Source: Rhizoctonia solani (lineage: Eukaryota > Basidiomycota > Agaricomycetes > Cantharellales > Ceratobasidiaceae). From it: 64,000 nucleotides of DNA. Shown in pieces: positions 10,511 to 21,941 of the stretch. Position 1 is the first letter of the stretch. Each line of letters opens with the position of its first letter. The position numbers and the translations under genes are program-made. Where the stretch lies: positions 930,001-994,000 of the forward strand of contig NC_057370.1 of the NCBI RefSeq assembly GCF_016906535.1. Direction: 5' to 3'. The notes under the pieces were generated by a model, which had not been told where the DNA came from, did not search any database, and was given only the letters and a program-made list of their open reading frames with translations.

Positions 10511-12248
10511 ATGAAGTTATCGTTCGCTACAGAAACTGGCGAGGTCTACGGGCTCGAAGTGGATAACACGATGGAGATCGAGAGTCTCATGGCACTCTTG
10601 GAGGCCGAGGTGAGCCAAGCGCGTCACCGGGTAAATAGGCTGAATGAAATAAAATGTGAATAAATACAGTGCGGAATTCCTATCAACGAACAGAGCATCA
10701 CGCATGAAGGACGCGAGCTCAATGATCCCAAGGCCACGCTTGCGAGTGCGGGAGTCCAGGACGATGCGATGTTACAATTGAGAAGAAAGGTAGTTGTTGC
10801 AGGGAGGTATGTCAGCGATTGATACAACCAAGAGCCGTCAGTCTAAAATGCTGTGCACAGGAGCGCAGCGCATGATGAAGAGATGATGAGACTGCAATTA
10901 CTCGGAGATCCAAACCTGATGAGACAGCTTCGCGAGGTGAGTCCAACCCATGGAGCAGACCTCACAACCCCTCCACCCAACCTACCCACCACAAATACTC
11001 ATCAAGTCCACAGACCCAGCCTGAACTCGCAGACGCGATCCAAAACGACCCTCAGAGGTTCGGCGAACTCCTCCGAACTCACCGAGAGCGCCAACGCGAC
11101 GCCGAGCTTGCACAACAGCGCGAGATTGCCGCTCTGAACTCTGATCCATATAATGTGGATACCCAGAGGCGCATTGAGGAGGCTATTCGTCAACAGGCTG
11201 TTTTGGAAAATATGGAGCATGCGATGGAGTATTCGCCCGAGTTCTTTGGCAGGGTTATTATGCTTTAGTAAGTTCTGTTATCTTTTTCGGGAAAGCGTTT
11301 ATATTAACGGTGCTATAGTATTCCTGTCGAGGTCAACGGGGTCAAGGTAAAGGCGTTTGTGGACAGTGGTGCTCAGCAGACTATTAGTAAGCCGCACTCA
11401 CTCTTGCTCAATTAGTGAATCGTTCTTACATTTATTCAGTGAGCCCCGAGTGTGCAGAACAGTGCGGGTAAGTATTCAGACAGACTGGATAGATATTCGT
11501 CCTAACATCTTATCAAAGCCTACTACGACTACTTGATAAGCGTTTTGCTGGGATTGCCAAGGGAGTGGGTACGGCGAAGATCTTGGGCCGAGTGCATAGT
11601 GCTCAGCTCAAACTTGCCGACTTGCATTTGCCTTGTGCATTTACTATTATGGAGGTGAGACGCCATTACATTTTTCTACGAAAGATCCTCACCTTTTCTT
11701 CGTCCTACAGGGCCGAGATGTAGACCTCCTCTTTGGGCTAGACATGTTAAAAGCTCACCAGGCCTGCATTGACCTCGAGAAGAATGTGTTAAGGATTCAA
11801 GGCAGGGAGGTCAAGTTCCTTTCTGAACATGGTAACGTTATATCCAGCCTGTTTGCTCCATCTCTGGCTCATCCTCGTTACAGAACTCCCCGACAAAGCT
11901 CGTCACGACACTTCGGCCGATCTTGAGGGTTCAAAATCTCAGACACCTTCTACTTCTACCCCAGCTCCAGGTACTCAACCAACTTCGTCCTCTGCTACAC
12001 CCGCCCCAGCCCAACGATTTCCAGGATCTGGAAGCACGCTGGGTTCCGCACCTGGGTCTAATTCTACTCCTAATCCCGGCCCTCTGCGTCCTTCATCTCG
12101 CCAACAGCCACCAGCTGCCCAAGCTTCCTTCCCTGAAGACCATATTTTGACTCTTCAAGGGTTCGGAGCGACCCGCGAACAGGCGATACAGTTATTGCAG
12201 GCGGCAGGGGGGAACTTGGACGTCGCCGCTGCGCTACTATTCCAATAA
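10511..12248 (+). CDS. DDI1: DDI1 ubiquitin shuttle and aspartic protease
   Basis: Ddi1 brings ubiquitinated proteins to the proteasome and cleaves some of them with a retroviral-like aspartic protease. All three domains are present after splicing. The N-terminal ubiquitin-like fold starts [18 protein letters not shown] and includes [12 protein letters not shown]. The protease centre is [12 protein letters not shown] with [10 protein letters not shown] and the flap-side segment [17 protein letters not shown]. The C-terminal UBA domain is [33 protein letters not shown]. The catalytic Asp lies in DSGA and is intact. The linker before the UBA is Pro/Ser/Thr-rich. At least six introns of 50-90 nt interrupt the gene. 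It converges on the FAH-family gene, with 142 bp between stop codons. Confidence 0.93.
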
Positions 12249-12390
12249 TTAGCCACCGGTGTCTCGAGGCAAAAAGGGTCGACCATGATGTATCAATAAA
12301 TACGAGCACGAACAAAGATTTTGAATATTATTTAATCTAAAAGCGGACAATTCCGTGCTTTCACATTTTATCTCATCTATCATCATTAGC

Positions 12391-13575
12391 TCACAATTTT
12401 GCTCGTCCTTCCTCTACGATCTTGTTGACCAAAGTCCCAATTCCCGCTCCTACGTACGTTCGAACCTCGTCCCCATGGTTCAACCAAATCTTGGGTTCCC
12501 TGACAAACCCAACACCCGCTGGCGTTCCCGTCAAAATCACGCTGCCAGCTTTCAAAGTCGTGCCTTGGCTCAAGAACGCGATCGTCTTTGCCACGCCGAA
12601 TATCTGGTCGGCAGTCGTTCCGTCTTGGAGTAAACGAGAGTTAACGGTGGCCGTCAGAGGAATGTTTTGCGGGTCAATGTGCTTGGTATTGCGGACAAGG
12701 GCGGGACCGATAGGATTCGTGAGGTCGAACGATTTAGAGAACGTCCATTGCGACGTGGCGAGCTGGTGTTTTCTAAACGAAACCTATACCGACACACACC
12801 CGACCCCAACACCATACGTTAAATTTCAGAAAACCGGGGAATAGATGCGAGAGACGACTTTACATCGTTGGCCCCCGTGTAACCCAAAACATAGTCCAAC
12901 GCCTCGCTCTCTTTCACGTCCTTGGCGTCTTTCCCGATAACGACGGCCAATTCGACCTCGTAGTCTGATAGGTTCTCTTTTACTGGTTGGGCGGCGCGAG
13001 GGATCCGAATTGGTGTGAGGGCGGGGATAAGGGATGTGTATGGTTTGCAGAACAGCACTGGTACCCTATAGAATAAATCATTAGAATTCAAGGAGAGAGG
13101 AGGGGGAGGAGACATAACATACTCGGGAATAGGCATCTTAGCTTCAGCCTATCATTGAATTCACGCATGTGAGTTTCATTCGAATCCGAAGCATACACTC
13201 AGAATAGAGAACGAGCGTACCGCATGATCCCTATAGTTCAACCCCAAACATCTAACGAATCCAATTTGTTCGGGAGCAATAGGCTCTAAAAGAGTATCGA
13301 CGGTCAAAACGTTGGAGGTGACTCGAGCATCGGGGTCGAGTGCCGAGCTCCCAGAAATTTCGTGCGCTTTGAGCGAATGTCGTTTGAGGATGGCGAGTCC
13401 GACTGTTTTTAATTAATCAATCAATTTCATCTTGCGATAAGAAGACGGAGATAAGACGAGGGGGGGAAACAGGGTGCGTACCGTCCACTTTAGCATCAAC
13501 AGGTTGTCCAATGTGTACTTTCTTTCCGCCCGTCTCGACGGCTGTGAAGCGGATTAAACGGGTCCAGTGGGACAT
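12391..13575 (-). CDS. fumarylacetoacetate hydrolase family protein
   Basis: Member of the FAH superfamily (acylpyruvase/FAHD1 or 2-keto-pentenoate hydratase type), metal-dependent enzymes that cleave C-C bonds in keto acids. It begins MSHWTRLIRFTAVETGG at 13575 and is spliced through at least four introns. Family motifs are LSDYEVELAVVIGKDAK, YVLGYTGANDVS, WTFSKSFDLTNPIGPALV and ILTGTPAGVGFVREP. The acidic metal ligands lie in the YEVELA region. The length (about 290 residues) is normal. The exact substrate cannot be read from the sequence. Confidence 0.87.
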
Positions 13576-13831
13576 GATTGTGGTTGTCGAGCACGAATCA
13601 TGCGCTCATCTTGACTACCTTATATGCTCTAGGACCAAGCCGCTCAGTAAGCGGAATTCCAACTTGATTCCAACCACCTGAAGTGGGAGTGCTTAAGATA
13701 GACCGGTGAATTGGAAATCCAAATCTAACCCCATAATAAGTACAACAACTATACTAAACGACAGCGAAAGCGATACTGTATAACAATACATAAGCCAAGC
13801 CAAATATCCCTCGTCGAATAACATCAGTAGA

Positions 13832-15152
13832 TTAAATGAGCGAAACCCTGGTCCTAACCAATCCACCTCTCCAGTTCCTCATTCCTGACCCGCGCTGGTG
13901 CGCCCAGTCCCTCTGCATCTTTGCAAACGCTTCTTGGATATGCGCCGGCCGCAGAGCGCGCCTCGCCTCGGGCGGAGGTAGGAACAACGAACTGCCTGGA
14001 ACACTCCCCCATGCCCCTCCGGATTCAGGTGACATTGACCTCCTGCGCCTCTTTCCTGGTGACGACTCTGCACCCTCGGGAGCCTTCCTCTTTGCTCCCG
14101 TAATCTCCACAGCTTGGTATGATTCTTCGAGGGCTCTTTTGACGGCCAGACCTCCTACACATAGCGCGCGGACCATTTCGAATGCCAGAAAGCCAAGGAT
14201 ATCGATAGTATCGTCATTGGGCTTTATGTCGAGGTATGCGGGGAGATTTATGAATTCTCGGAAACGTTTAGCTATAATAGGTGAGTGAAGAAAGGCGGGA
14301 GTAGCAGAGAAAAAGCGTACCTTTGCGATACGTGAATGATGCAGAGCGACATTCCGAGTAGTGGACGTATTCTTCACGAGTCATTCTTCGAGTCGCCTCA
14401 TCTGCTTCCTACAAAGCCATCCGAAGGTAAGTGTCAACCAACAAAGGGCTATAATATGGACGCACTCTCAGTCGAGCGATGCTATCTTCATGTGCCTCGA
14501 CTTCATCCTCGTCTTCGTCCTCATCTTCCTTGACATTCACACCAGTTCTTAGCACTTCTGAATACACGGTTACAATATCCCATGGAAGCTTGACGGTCAT
14601 CTTGCGTGGCTTTGCAGTTGCCTCGTCTAAATCCAATCGGTCAAATGATAACGTCACGAATGATGAACTTGGCATACTTACCAGCCTGACCCTCGTCAAT
14701 ATCGACCTCAGCAGCCCCAGCCCCGTCTCCGTCCTGTTTGGCGTTTTTTCGTACGTCTTTCCACCCGAGATAAGTCCTTAGTCGGTTCACTTTTCCTCGG
14801 TCGTATCGAATTAGGAATATTAAGTCTTCAGGTGAAACGTTGCGTGCGCCTTTACGGGCTGCAAGTTGACGAGCTTGAATGAGCTTATCCACTATAAGCG
14901 GCTCTGATAATCCAAGAATGTGTATCCTACGTACAATCTCGACGACTTGTCCCCGCACAATATCCTCCACAAGGTTGACAGTCTCGGTCAATGGGTCCTG
15001 GACTTCACCAAAAACAAACATCTACACCCACGATTTCAGCATCTTGTTCAAAGTCGGTTTGACCAACTCACCATCTGGGAAATCTCGGTGGCATATCTGT
15101 ACTCCTTGGCCGGCGGCGCAGTCTTGTCATCCGTCGGTTTGGCTTTGCTCAT
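13832..15152 (-). CDS. SPT3: SPT3-like SAGA subunit
   Basis: Spt3 is the SAGA coactivator subunit that delivers TBP to promoters. The start is ATG 15152 ([29 protein letters not shown]). The first histone-fold half is clear: [40 protein letters not shown] and [18 protein letters not shown]. The second half contains the motif [21 protein letters not shown] followed by [16 protein letters not shown] short acidic insert ([15 protein letters not shown]) separates them. The C-terminus is basic with KRRRRS, then an arginine-rich tail. The tandem histone-fold architecture distinguishes it from TAF13. It is divergent from COA3 with only 61 bp between start codons. Confidence 0.9.
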
Positions 15153-15179
15153 CGTCGTCGGCTGGAGATCTCCTAGTCC

Positions 15180-15185
15180 CACGTG
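15180..15185. promoter_or_regulatory. CACGTG E-box in SPT3/COA3 bidirectional promoter
   Basis: A CACGTGAC element lies in the 61-bp space (15153-15213) between the two divergent start codons. CACGTG is the core bound by bHLH factors such as Cbf1/USF types. Its regulatory role here is inferred from position only. Confidence 0.4.
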
Positions 15186-15213
15186 ACTTGGCATCGTTCT
15201 CTGATTCACGATC

Positions 15214-15563
15214 ATGTCGACTTCCAAGGCTAGCGCGAATGCTTCGTATCGGCCTCAGGGATACGTGTGTACCAATTTATTTTGGAGAAATAATGTTATT
15301 CTAATTTGTGGTTCCTCGGTCTCCTTCATGGATGCATTCTGTGGTGATGTGTGGCGCTTGACTAGGGAATGTCTCCAGCGCTCAAAAGGGCTCGTCAACC
15401 GTTCGCAGTCCGAAACGCATTGACCGGTAGTGCTATTGCTGCATTTGCAGTGGGCGTATGGGCCTATTCAATCAGTGCGGTCAAGCAGGATAACTTTGAC
15501 GATATCGATGCCGAGGCGAATGCGGCCGGACTCATCAAAAAGCAACCACCACGGCCGTCGTGA
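15214..15563 (+). CDS. COA3: cytochrome c oxidase assembly factor COA3
   Basis: Small single-pass inner-mitochondrial-membrane protein needed for Cox1 translation control and complex IV assembly. Exon 1 (15214-15264) and exon 2 (15366-15563) flank a 101-nt intron and give 82 residues. The signature is YRPQGYGMSPALKRARQPF followed by the transmembrane segment LTGSAIAAFAVGVWAYSIS and then AVKQDNFDDIDAEA. This matches the COA3 family in order, size and charge. It is head-to-head with SPT3. Confidence 0.92.
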
Positions 15564-15845
15564 TCGCCATACTTTGCACACCCGACAGCCTCGCTCTTTA
15601 AGCGCCAGGCCCGTATGTCGTCTTTGTCGTCGGTAATTATTTGTGCTAACTTTGGGTTCGACTCTAGTCGTTGGTACATTTTATTCGGGCACTGTATAAC
15701 CACCACACCTCTGTAGAGACTACATCCAATCCAATTTCCATTCCAATACAACAAAAAATTACATATTCTGAGAGCGTGCTCGTCCGTTTCTCCTCCGTCC
15801 CGCAAACCAGGCAGCTACACTTAGATCCTTCTCATCGAGAATCAC

Positions 15846-16869
15846 CTAAGCATTCTCTGTGCCGATTTGTGGAGTAGAGGGGGCCTACCAAATCAGTATC
15901 ATTATAGTATACTCAAGCTGTGTGCGATCCACTTACCTGGAGGACTCCCAAGGCAATCAATGCCCTTCTAGCTGCTATATTCTTAGCAGTCTTCTTGGTG
16001 GCTCCTGTTGCCGTTGCCAACACACTTCCTCCCCTTTCCACAGCTTTCACCTCCCACACAGGGGCAGAGGCTGACCCACCAGGAGGAGAGAACTCCCAGT
16101 CCAGGTGCTTGTGCTGCTGAGTAAAGTGCTGGTTGAGCAAGCTTGTGCACCCAGACTCATCTGTAAATGGAAGAGGGTGGGCCATAAGGGGTGCAGGTGG
16201 GATATCAGATCCCCCAACATAGGAAGAGAAAACAAGCCTGGCTTGTGTGGAAGCAACAAACCCTTCAACATAGTTTCCTTTTACCACTTCATAAGCCAAT
16301 GAAATAGAGGGACCGAGGGCCTGAGATAGGAAGCTGTAAACAGGATTCAAGCCCTGCTCTTGAAACAATGCCCCTACATAGGCCTCAAAAAGGTCTGCAT
16401 GGATGGGCATGGAGGCTTGAATTGTAAGCTGCTGGGATGCATTCCCGCGCAACTGGAAATGGAGCTTATAGTGCTGAGTAAACTTAGCTAGGTGGGAGTT
16501 GGCCACCACCAATGCCCTAATGCGCTTTTATAACGCAGTTAGCATAGTATAGTCAACAAGTTTTGAACTTACTGAAGCAGGGCCTGCATGTAGTAAGGGA
16601 TATAGAGATTGGATGAGCTGTGTTGTACATAGATTGACTACAGAGTCCCCTAAATGCTCCAAGGACTCATTGTCATATATAGGGTCATTTGCCTATTAAC
16701 CAGGTAAGAACTGAGAACAATTAGTTAAATTAAGTAAAATAAGGCTTGCATTGTCCTCAAAAGTGTTGGTAGGCCTAACTACAAATGACCTGTGTGTAAA
16801 AACCCTTTCCCTCAACACAAGATCAGAGATAACAGGCAAAGGGGGACATTGGCTGAATACAATGTCCAT
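15846..16869 (-). CDS. RNase III domain protein with dsRNA-binding domain
   Basis: Double-stranded RNA endonuclease of the RNase III family. The ATG at 16869 begins MDIVFSQCPPLPVISDL. The RNase III core follows: THRSF, then NESLEHLGDSVVN, then HADLFEAYVGALFQEQ. The four acidic catalytic positions expected for the family (E and D in the first motif, D and E in the second) are all present, so it should be active. A dsRBD follows (LLNQHFTQQHKHLDWEF and TGATKKTAKNIAARRAL). Exon 1 ends at 16750 and must be joined through a GC-AG intron (16749-16693), because read-through gives a stop. A last intron after GVLQ leads to a new C-terminus ending at 15846. It could be an Rnt1-like nuclear enzyme or an organellar one. 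Confidence 0.82.
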
Positions 16870-17203
16870 GGTAAAGAATCAACTGGGTTAAGATTTAGTA
16901 CCATTCCACTAAATGCATTTAATATTTACCTTTAAGCAAGAAGAATGTCGGCAGATGGACGGTTTGATTGATGATGGAGAGGTGATAGTCAATTCACCCT
17001 GACTCAATGGCTGTCCTGATATAACTTGGCTATCTTGACCCGTGGCACCCTTGCTTGATCTCCGTTGCAAGCCTCGCGCGCGAGGCCTGGGTCCCCAGAT
17101 ATCCAGGGTCCAACGCAAGGTTCTATCCAAATTTTGGGAACTAAGCGCCGCTACAAACGGCCACCGGCTCTCGGGTCTGCACTTTATCTGTTTCTGGCTG
17201 ACG
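16870..17203. promoter_or_regulatory. RNase III/NOP14 divergent promoter region
   Basis: A 334-bp spacer between divergent start codons. I see no clear TATA box. A short inverted GC-rich piece (ctcgcgcgcgag) lies near 17074. Confidence 0.35.
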
Positions 17204-20200
17204 ATGGCGAAAACCTCACAACTAAAACAACTAAAATCTGCACTCTCTTCGGCAGGATTGTCACGAAATTCTCAGCCGCAGAAACATAAGAAGAAGAAAA
17301 GCGGGGAAGGAACTGCTATCGAAAAGGCAAAGAAGGCGGCCAAGCTCGAGGCCATCCAGCGCCGATTGAATCCATTCGACGAACGGGTCACGAGGCTAAA
17401 ACACGATGTCGGTGGGCGAAAGTTAAAGGGTGTCGTTGGGAAACCGGCAGTGAGTCGGCAGGCTGGGTTGGAACAGGTGAGCACTGTTGTAGCACTTTCG
17501 AAAATTCCCAAGCTGAGATATACGTACGGCTTAGCGCAAGAAAACACTTCTTGTCGAGTACGAGCAGAAAGGCCGTACCGGGGGAGTAGTGGATCGGCGG
17601 TTCGGAGAGAATGATGCGACGATGACGCCTGAGGAAAGAATGCTCGAGCGATTCACTCGCGAACGACAGCGACAGACCAAAGGAGCGGTGTTCAATTTGG
17701 AAGATGATGAGGAGCTTACGCACTATGGCCAAAGCTTGAATGCGTTGGATGACTTTGATGGGGCAGGGATCGAATTGGACGATGACGAGGAGAGCGGTGA
17801 GTAAAATATGAGTTCTGTAGATTTTATGCTAAATTTTATTCCTTAGGACAAATTGATGCAAACGTCGTTCGACATGATCATTTCGGAGGATTTGATGATG
17901 ATGGGAAAGAGGACGAGGTAGATTTACTCATGAAAGTCTGGGGATTTATGCTAATACCAAAGACCCGCAGTCCGAACGAACGAAATCCAAAGCAGAGGTC
18001 ATGTCGGAAATTATCGCAAAGAGCAAAGCGTACAAGGTATGTTTACTCGACTATGTGCGTCACACATGCTCAATTCCGGTATTAGGCAGAGAGACAAGAG
18101 CAGCGCGAGGCGGACGACAATGCTCGACACCAGCTCGACCAAGAATTCGCTTCTATTAGAGATCTACTATATGCGCCAGCCCCTCCGGATCCTTCGTCTA
18201 GTGGAAGCAACAGTATACCACTCGGAAAACCTCGTATGCAACATACTTCGAATGAGACAAAGCCAGATGATGAAAAGACCAGTGCGAACGACGACAAGAC
18301 CGGACCTATCGCAAAAACAGACGAAGACTACGACCAGTTTGTGCGCGAACTCGTCTTTGACAAACGCTCTCGCCCCACCGACCGGTTGAAAACTGAAGAA
18401 GAGTTGGCGAAAGAAGCTGCTGAAGCACTTGAAAAGGCTGAAAAGGCGAGGCTAAGGCGTATGCGCGGGGAAGAAAGTGAGGATGAGGATGAACGAAGTG
18501 GGAAGCGACGGAGGAGGGCTGCCCAGGCAGATGATCTAGAGGACGACTTTGTGGAGGAAGATGACGCCTATGGGCTTGGGGCTGGGCTGGAAGGGGTGAC
18601 TGGAGAAGTGGGTGAGGACCAGGAAGTGGAAGAGGGAAGCGAAGATGACGGGAGCGAGGAGGAAGAAAGCGAGGGATCTGAGAAAGAAAGCGAGGCAGGT
18701 GCATCTGAGGAAATCGACCCATCTGACCTCTCGGATGGGGCTGGAGAGGACAATGAATCTATCGAAGGAGAGGTCGAAGCACTTGTCCCCTCTCAAACCA
18801 AATCATCCAAAATTAAAAGGGAGCGGAAAGGTCCTGCTAAATCAACTCTCCCATTTACTTTCTCTTTCCCTTCTTCCCACGAAGAATTGCTTGAGATACT
18901 AGATGGTGTATCGCAAGAAGACATCCCGACAGTGATTCATCGTATTCGAGTTCAGTATCACCCCAGCCTTGCGGAAGGGAATAAACAGAGACTGCAGGTT
19001 CGTATTTTCTATTCATGCTATGTCCTATCTGACCCAGTTATTCAGTCCCTTGTCGCTACCCTCCTCGACTATACCCTCTACGTAACCTCCTCACCTACAC
19101 CATCGTTCGCCATAGTGTCATCTCTTACACCACATATATATGCACTAAGCACCGCCTATCCAACCATTGCCGCTCAAGCATTCGTATCCAAATTAACGCT
19201 CATGCAAAAAAACCTCGCTCGGGGGATAGCTCACGGAGCTTCATTGCCTAATTCACACACCTGGCCAGGAACGGCTGAACTTGCTCTATTAAGGCTTGTA
19301 GGTGTAGTTTGGTCGACGAGCGATTTGAACCATGCAGTAGGAACACCTGCCATCTTGTTGATCGGGCAATACCTTTCCCAATCGCGGCTAAGGAATCTAG
19401 AGGACATTGCGTCGGGGTTATTTTTGTGCACCCTAGTGCTACAGGTATGTTCGGCTTACTACCGCGTCGTTTGGGTCTTCCGCTAACGTAGCATTCTAGT
19501 ACGAGTCATACTCTAAACGATTCGTACCAGAGACAATCAACTTTTTGCTCAATGCCTGCCTTAATCTGGCGCCTCATAAATTCACAGAAACAAATCTTCC
19601 AGGATGGTTCCCTGCACCCGAACTAGGATCTCTACCAGGCCTCAGGCTCAAGTCATCTGGGAAGCTTACACCTAGGACTCCTAATCTTTCTACGCTACTT
19701 AATTTGCATAGAGACGGCGAACCGCAAGACAAAATCGACTTGTTGGCGTTGGCATTCACTCTATTGGCCAAATTTGCCCAGATGTATGCCAGCTTGAGCG
19801 GGTTCGTCGAGTTGTTCGAGCCAGCCAAGAAGGTCCTCGAGGGTCTTAATCTGGAGAAGCAGTCCTCTGAATTACAAGTACGTTCGTATTGCGGCCCTAG
19901 AAATCAACTTAACTGACCGTATGGCGTTCGATAGAAACGGCACTCATCAACTCTGGATGCCATCTCTCGAACGCTCAAGCATTCCCTGAGTGCACGGAAG
20001 CCTCTCAAGCTTCAAGCCCACAAACCCATTCCAATCGCGACTTGTGTTCCCCAGTTCGATGCTCAATATTCTGGACGAAGACCACATGATCCAGACCACG
20101 AGCGTGCGGCAGCTGCCAAGCTGCGTGCAGAGTACCGAAAGGAAAGAAAGGGTGCACTTCGTGAATTGAGAAAAGATAATAAATTCCTCGCAGCGGAGAG

Positions 20201-20342
20201 GGCAAAGAGACAGGAGGAGGTGGATGCAGCATACAAGCAGCGGATGGCGAGGGTGGTGGGCGAGATGCACAGTGAGCGTGCAGAACAGAAACAGATGGAA
20301 AGGGAAAAGAAGCGAGAGAAGAAGAGGGCTGGAAGGAAATGA
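17204..20342 (+). CDS. NOP14: nucleolar 40S biogenesis factor NOP14
   Basis: Nop14 is an essential component of the 90S pre-ribosome/SSU processome needed for 18S rRNA maturation. The start [20 protein letters not shown] lies at 17204. Conserved blocks follow in order: [61 protein letters not shown] and [19 protein letters not shown] long Glu/Asp/Ser-rich acidic region (18460-18790) comes next, then the helical C-terminal half ([20 protein letters not shown] and following). The protein ends in a strongly basic tail ([13 protein letters not shown]). At least six short introns are needed. The whole family length of about 900 residues is present. Confidence 0.93.
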
Positions 20343-21340
20343 AACTTAGGCCTTCTGTCTGTCTTTGCTAGGTTCCGAGAGACATGGCGTTGTTGCCGGG
20401 AGATTCGGATACCTTGGCCGCTTGATGCAGGGCCCGGACGACCTCGGAGCGCGCACAAAATATCTATTTGTAAAATACTTACCTGTCATCCATCCATGCT
20501 ATTAAAATTGATCCTGAAAACATTAAAACGTCGGACAACTTGCACAGTTCATATGAGCTCGGGTCGTCATGTTCGTTTATGGTTTTGAGGCGTAGGGTGG
20601 CTGTGCAAGAGTTTTTAATTATCGATGATGTACCACAACTTAGCGGTGTTCGCGAGGTCGATTTTCTCATGAATCACTCACCTCACTGCCGGTGATTTTT
20701 GGAAGCGAGCTAGCTGCGGCTCATGCTTCCCTAATTATGAGGTTGCTACGAGCTTTGAGGAAGCTTCCCAGGCATCAGAGGTAAGTACACGTGATGTGGC
20801 CAATTGTAACCAATCGGAAGGAAGAACTTAATGCAACCATATATGGCGCTCCACAACTGTACTCAAAAATGAAATAAAATCGTAGTAAATGTATCATAGC
20901 CATATGGTGTATGAGCAACCGTTGGGCGCCCATGACGTGTATGGCTTGAGCAGCAAAAGAACCATAGAAACGCGCATATACACAATGCGCATTGTTTTGT
21001 AATTGTCGGCCGAAAAAACAGGGGGAAAAAAGTACTTAAGGTGGCCATGGATAGCGGACTCAGGCCACAGTACCACTTGTAAATTCAAACAACTGTCCTA
21101 TAATCTATTTTACTATGCATCCTCCGTGCTCTTTATGTGTTCGCCGCCTCGCATGCCCAGTGCATAATTGTCGACCTTACTCACAGCAGTCAACGGAGTT
21201 GCTTCCTACTCCATCAATTGCTAGTCAAAAAAACCTTTCATCCACTGAACTAGCCTCTCGAGTATGTTAAATTGTACATACTATCTTATACCTAGCCATC
21301 AGCTAATTTACTTGTATTAGATTCGTATGCACCACTCTGA
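20343..21340. other. intergenic, small unassigned coding-like pieces
   Basis: No gene is recognised. A 63-codon minus-strand frame at 20670-20479 reads smoothly and ends at a GTAAGT, and a plus-strand piece at 20686-20780 also runs into GTAAGT. Neither could be extended into a spliced protein I recognise. The stretch may hold a small unknown gene or debris of the hAT element that follows. Confidence 0.3.
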
Positions 21341-21604
21341 AATCACTTCAACTTTGTTTCCGTATCATCGGAGCGTGCTTTTTCATCAAGCAAGCTCACT
21401 TGCACACGTGAGCGCAGCGTAATACTGCCCGAGAACCTTGAGCGGCTTCAGGTTCTTAAACATGCTCTCCAGCGCCACCAAGCTTGCTCTGGGCGCGCTG
21501 AACAGCCTCTCAATTTCATGGAGCACATTGTTAATCCAGACAGCGAGAATGGTCACTCAGACACGTCCGACGTTGAGTCAACGGACGGATATGAATCAAA
21601 CTAG
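21341..21604 (+). pseudogene. hAT-family transposase C-terminal remnant
   Basis: An 87-codon open frame encodes the dimerisation end of a hAT (hobo/Ac/Tam3) transposase. The text SVSSERAFSSSKLTC, TRERSVILPENLERLQVLK is the family hallmark (V.SERAFSS... followed by R.RL.P...E.LQ.LK). The frame is preceded immediately by TGA. The RNase-H-like core and zinc-finger region that a complete transposase of 600 residues or more would have are absent. It ends with a short acidic tail typical of fungal hAT copies. No terminal inverted repeats or 8-bp target duplication were identified around it. Confidence 0.75.
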
Positions 21605-21941
21605 TACCAGTACTGTGTCTTATGTAGAATCCAATTAATTATACATGCCGAACCTTTGTCATATCATGCCTATACTGCAATTTCCACCAGGCATCCCAGT
21701 TATGGCTTACTAACAACTCGCTTCGCCTCGTGTGGGCAAAGCGAGTTCGTGATGATTCTGATTAGAAATCAGGAATCGCATCATCTCAGCTCGCATCGTT
21801 ACACCGCTACCACAACTCATGCGCTGGATTGTATTTCCCGATCGCTTTCTCAAGAATAAAGGGCTCTAGACCAAGAAATTGGCGTTGATTTGACCGGAAA
21901 GATACATAGATGGATCCGTCCTAAGTACAAATATTATTCTT

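Noticed and set aside
17042..17203. Upstream in-frame extension of NOP14
   Set aside because: Conservation begins at the ATG at 17204. The extension covers the divergent promoter.
20479..20670. 63-codon minus-strand frame ending at a GTAAGT
   Set aside because: It reads smoothly, but I could not connect it in frame to flanking exons and recognise no family, so it is only mentioned under the intergenic entry.
20686..20780. Plus-strand coding-like piece (GDFWKRASCGSCFPNYE) ending at GTAAGT
   Set aside because: No start, no continuing exon and no recognised homology. It could be transposon debris or chance.
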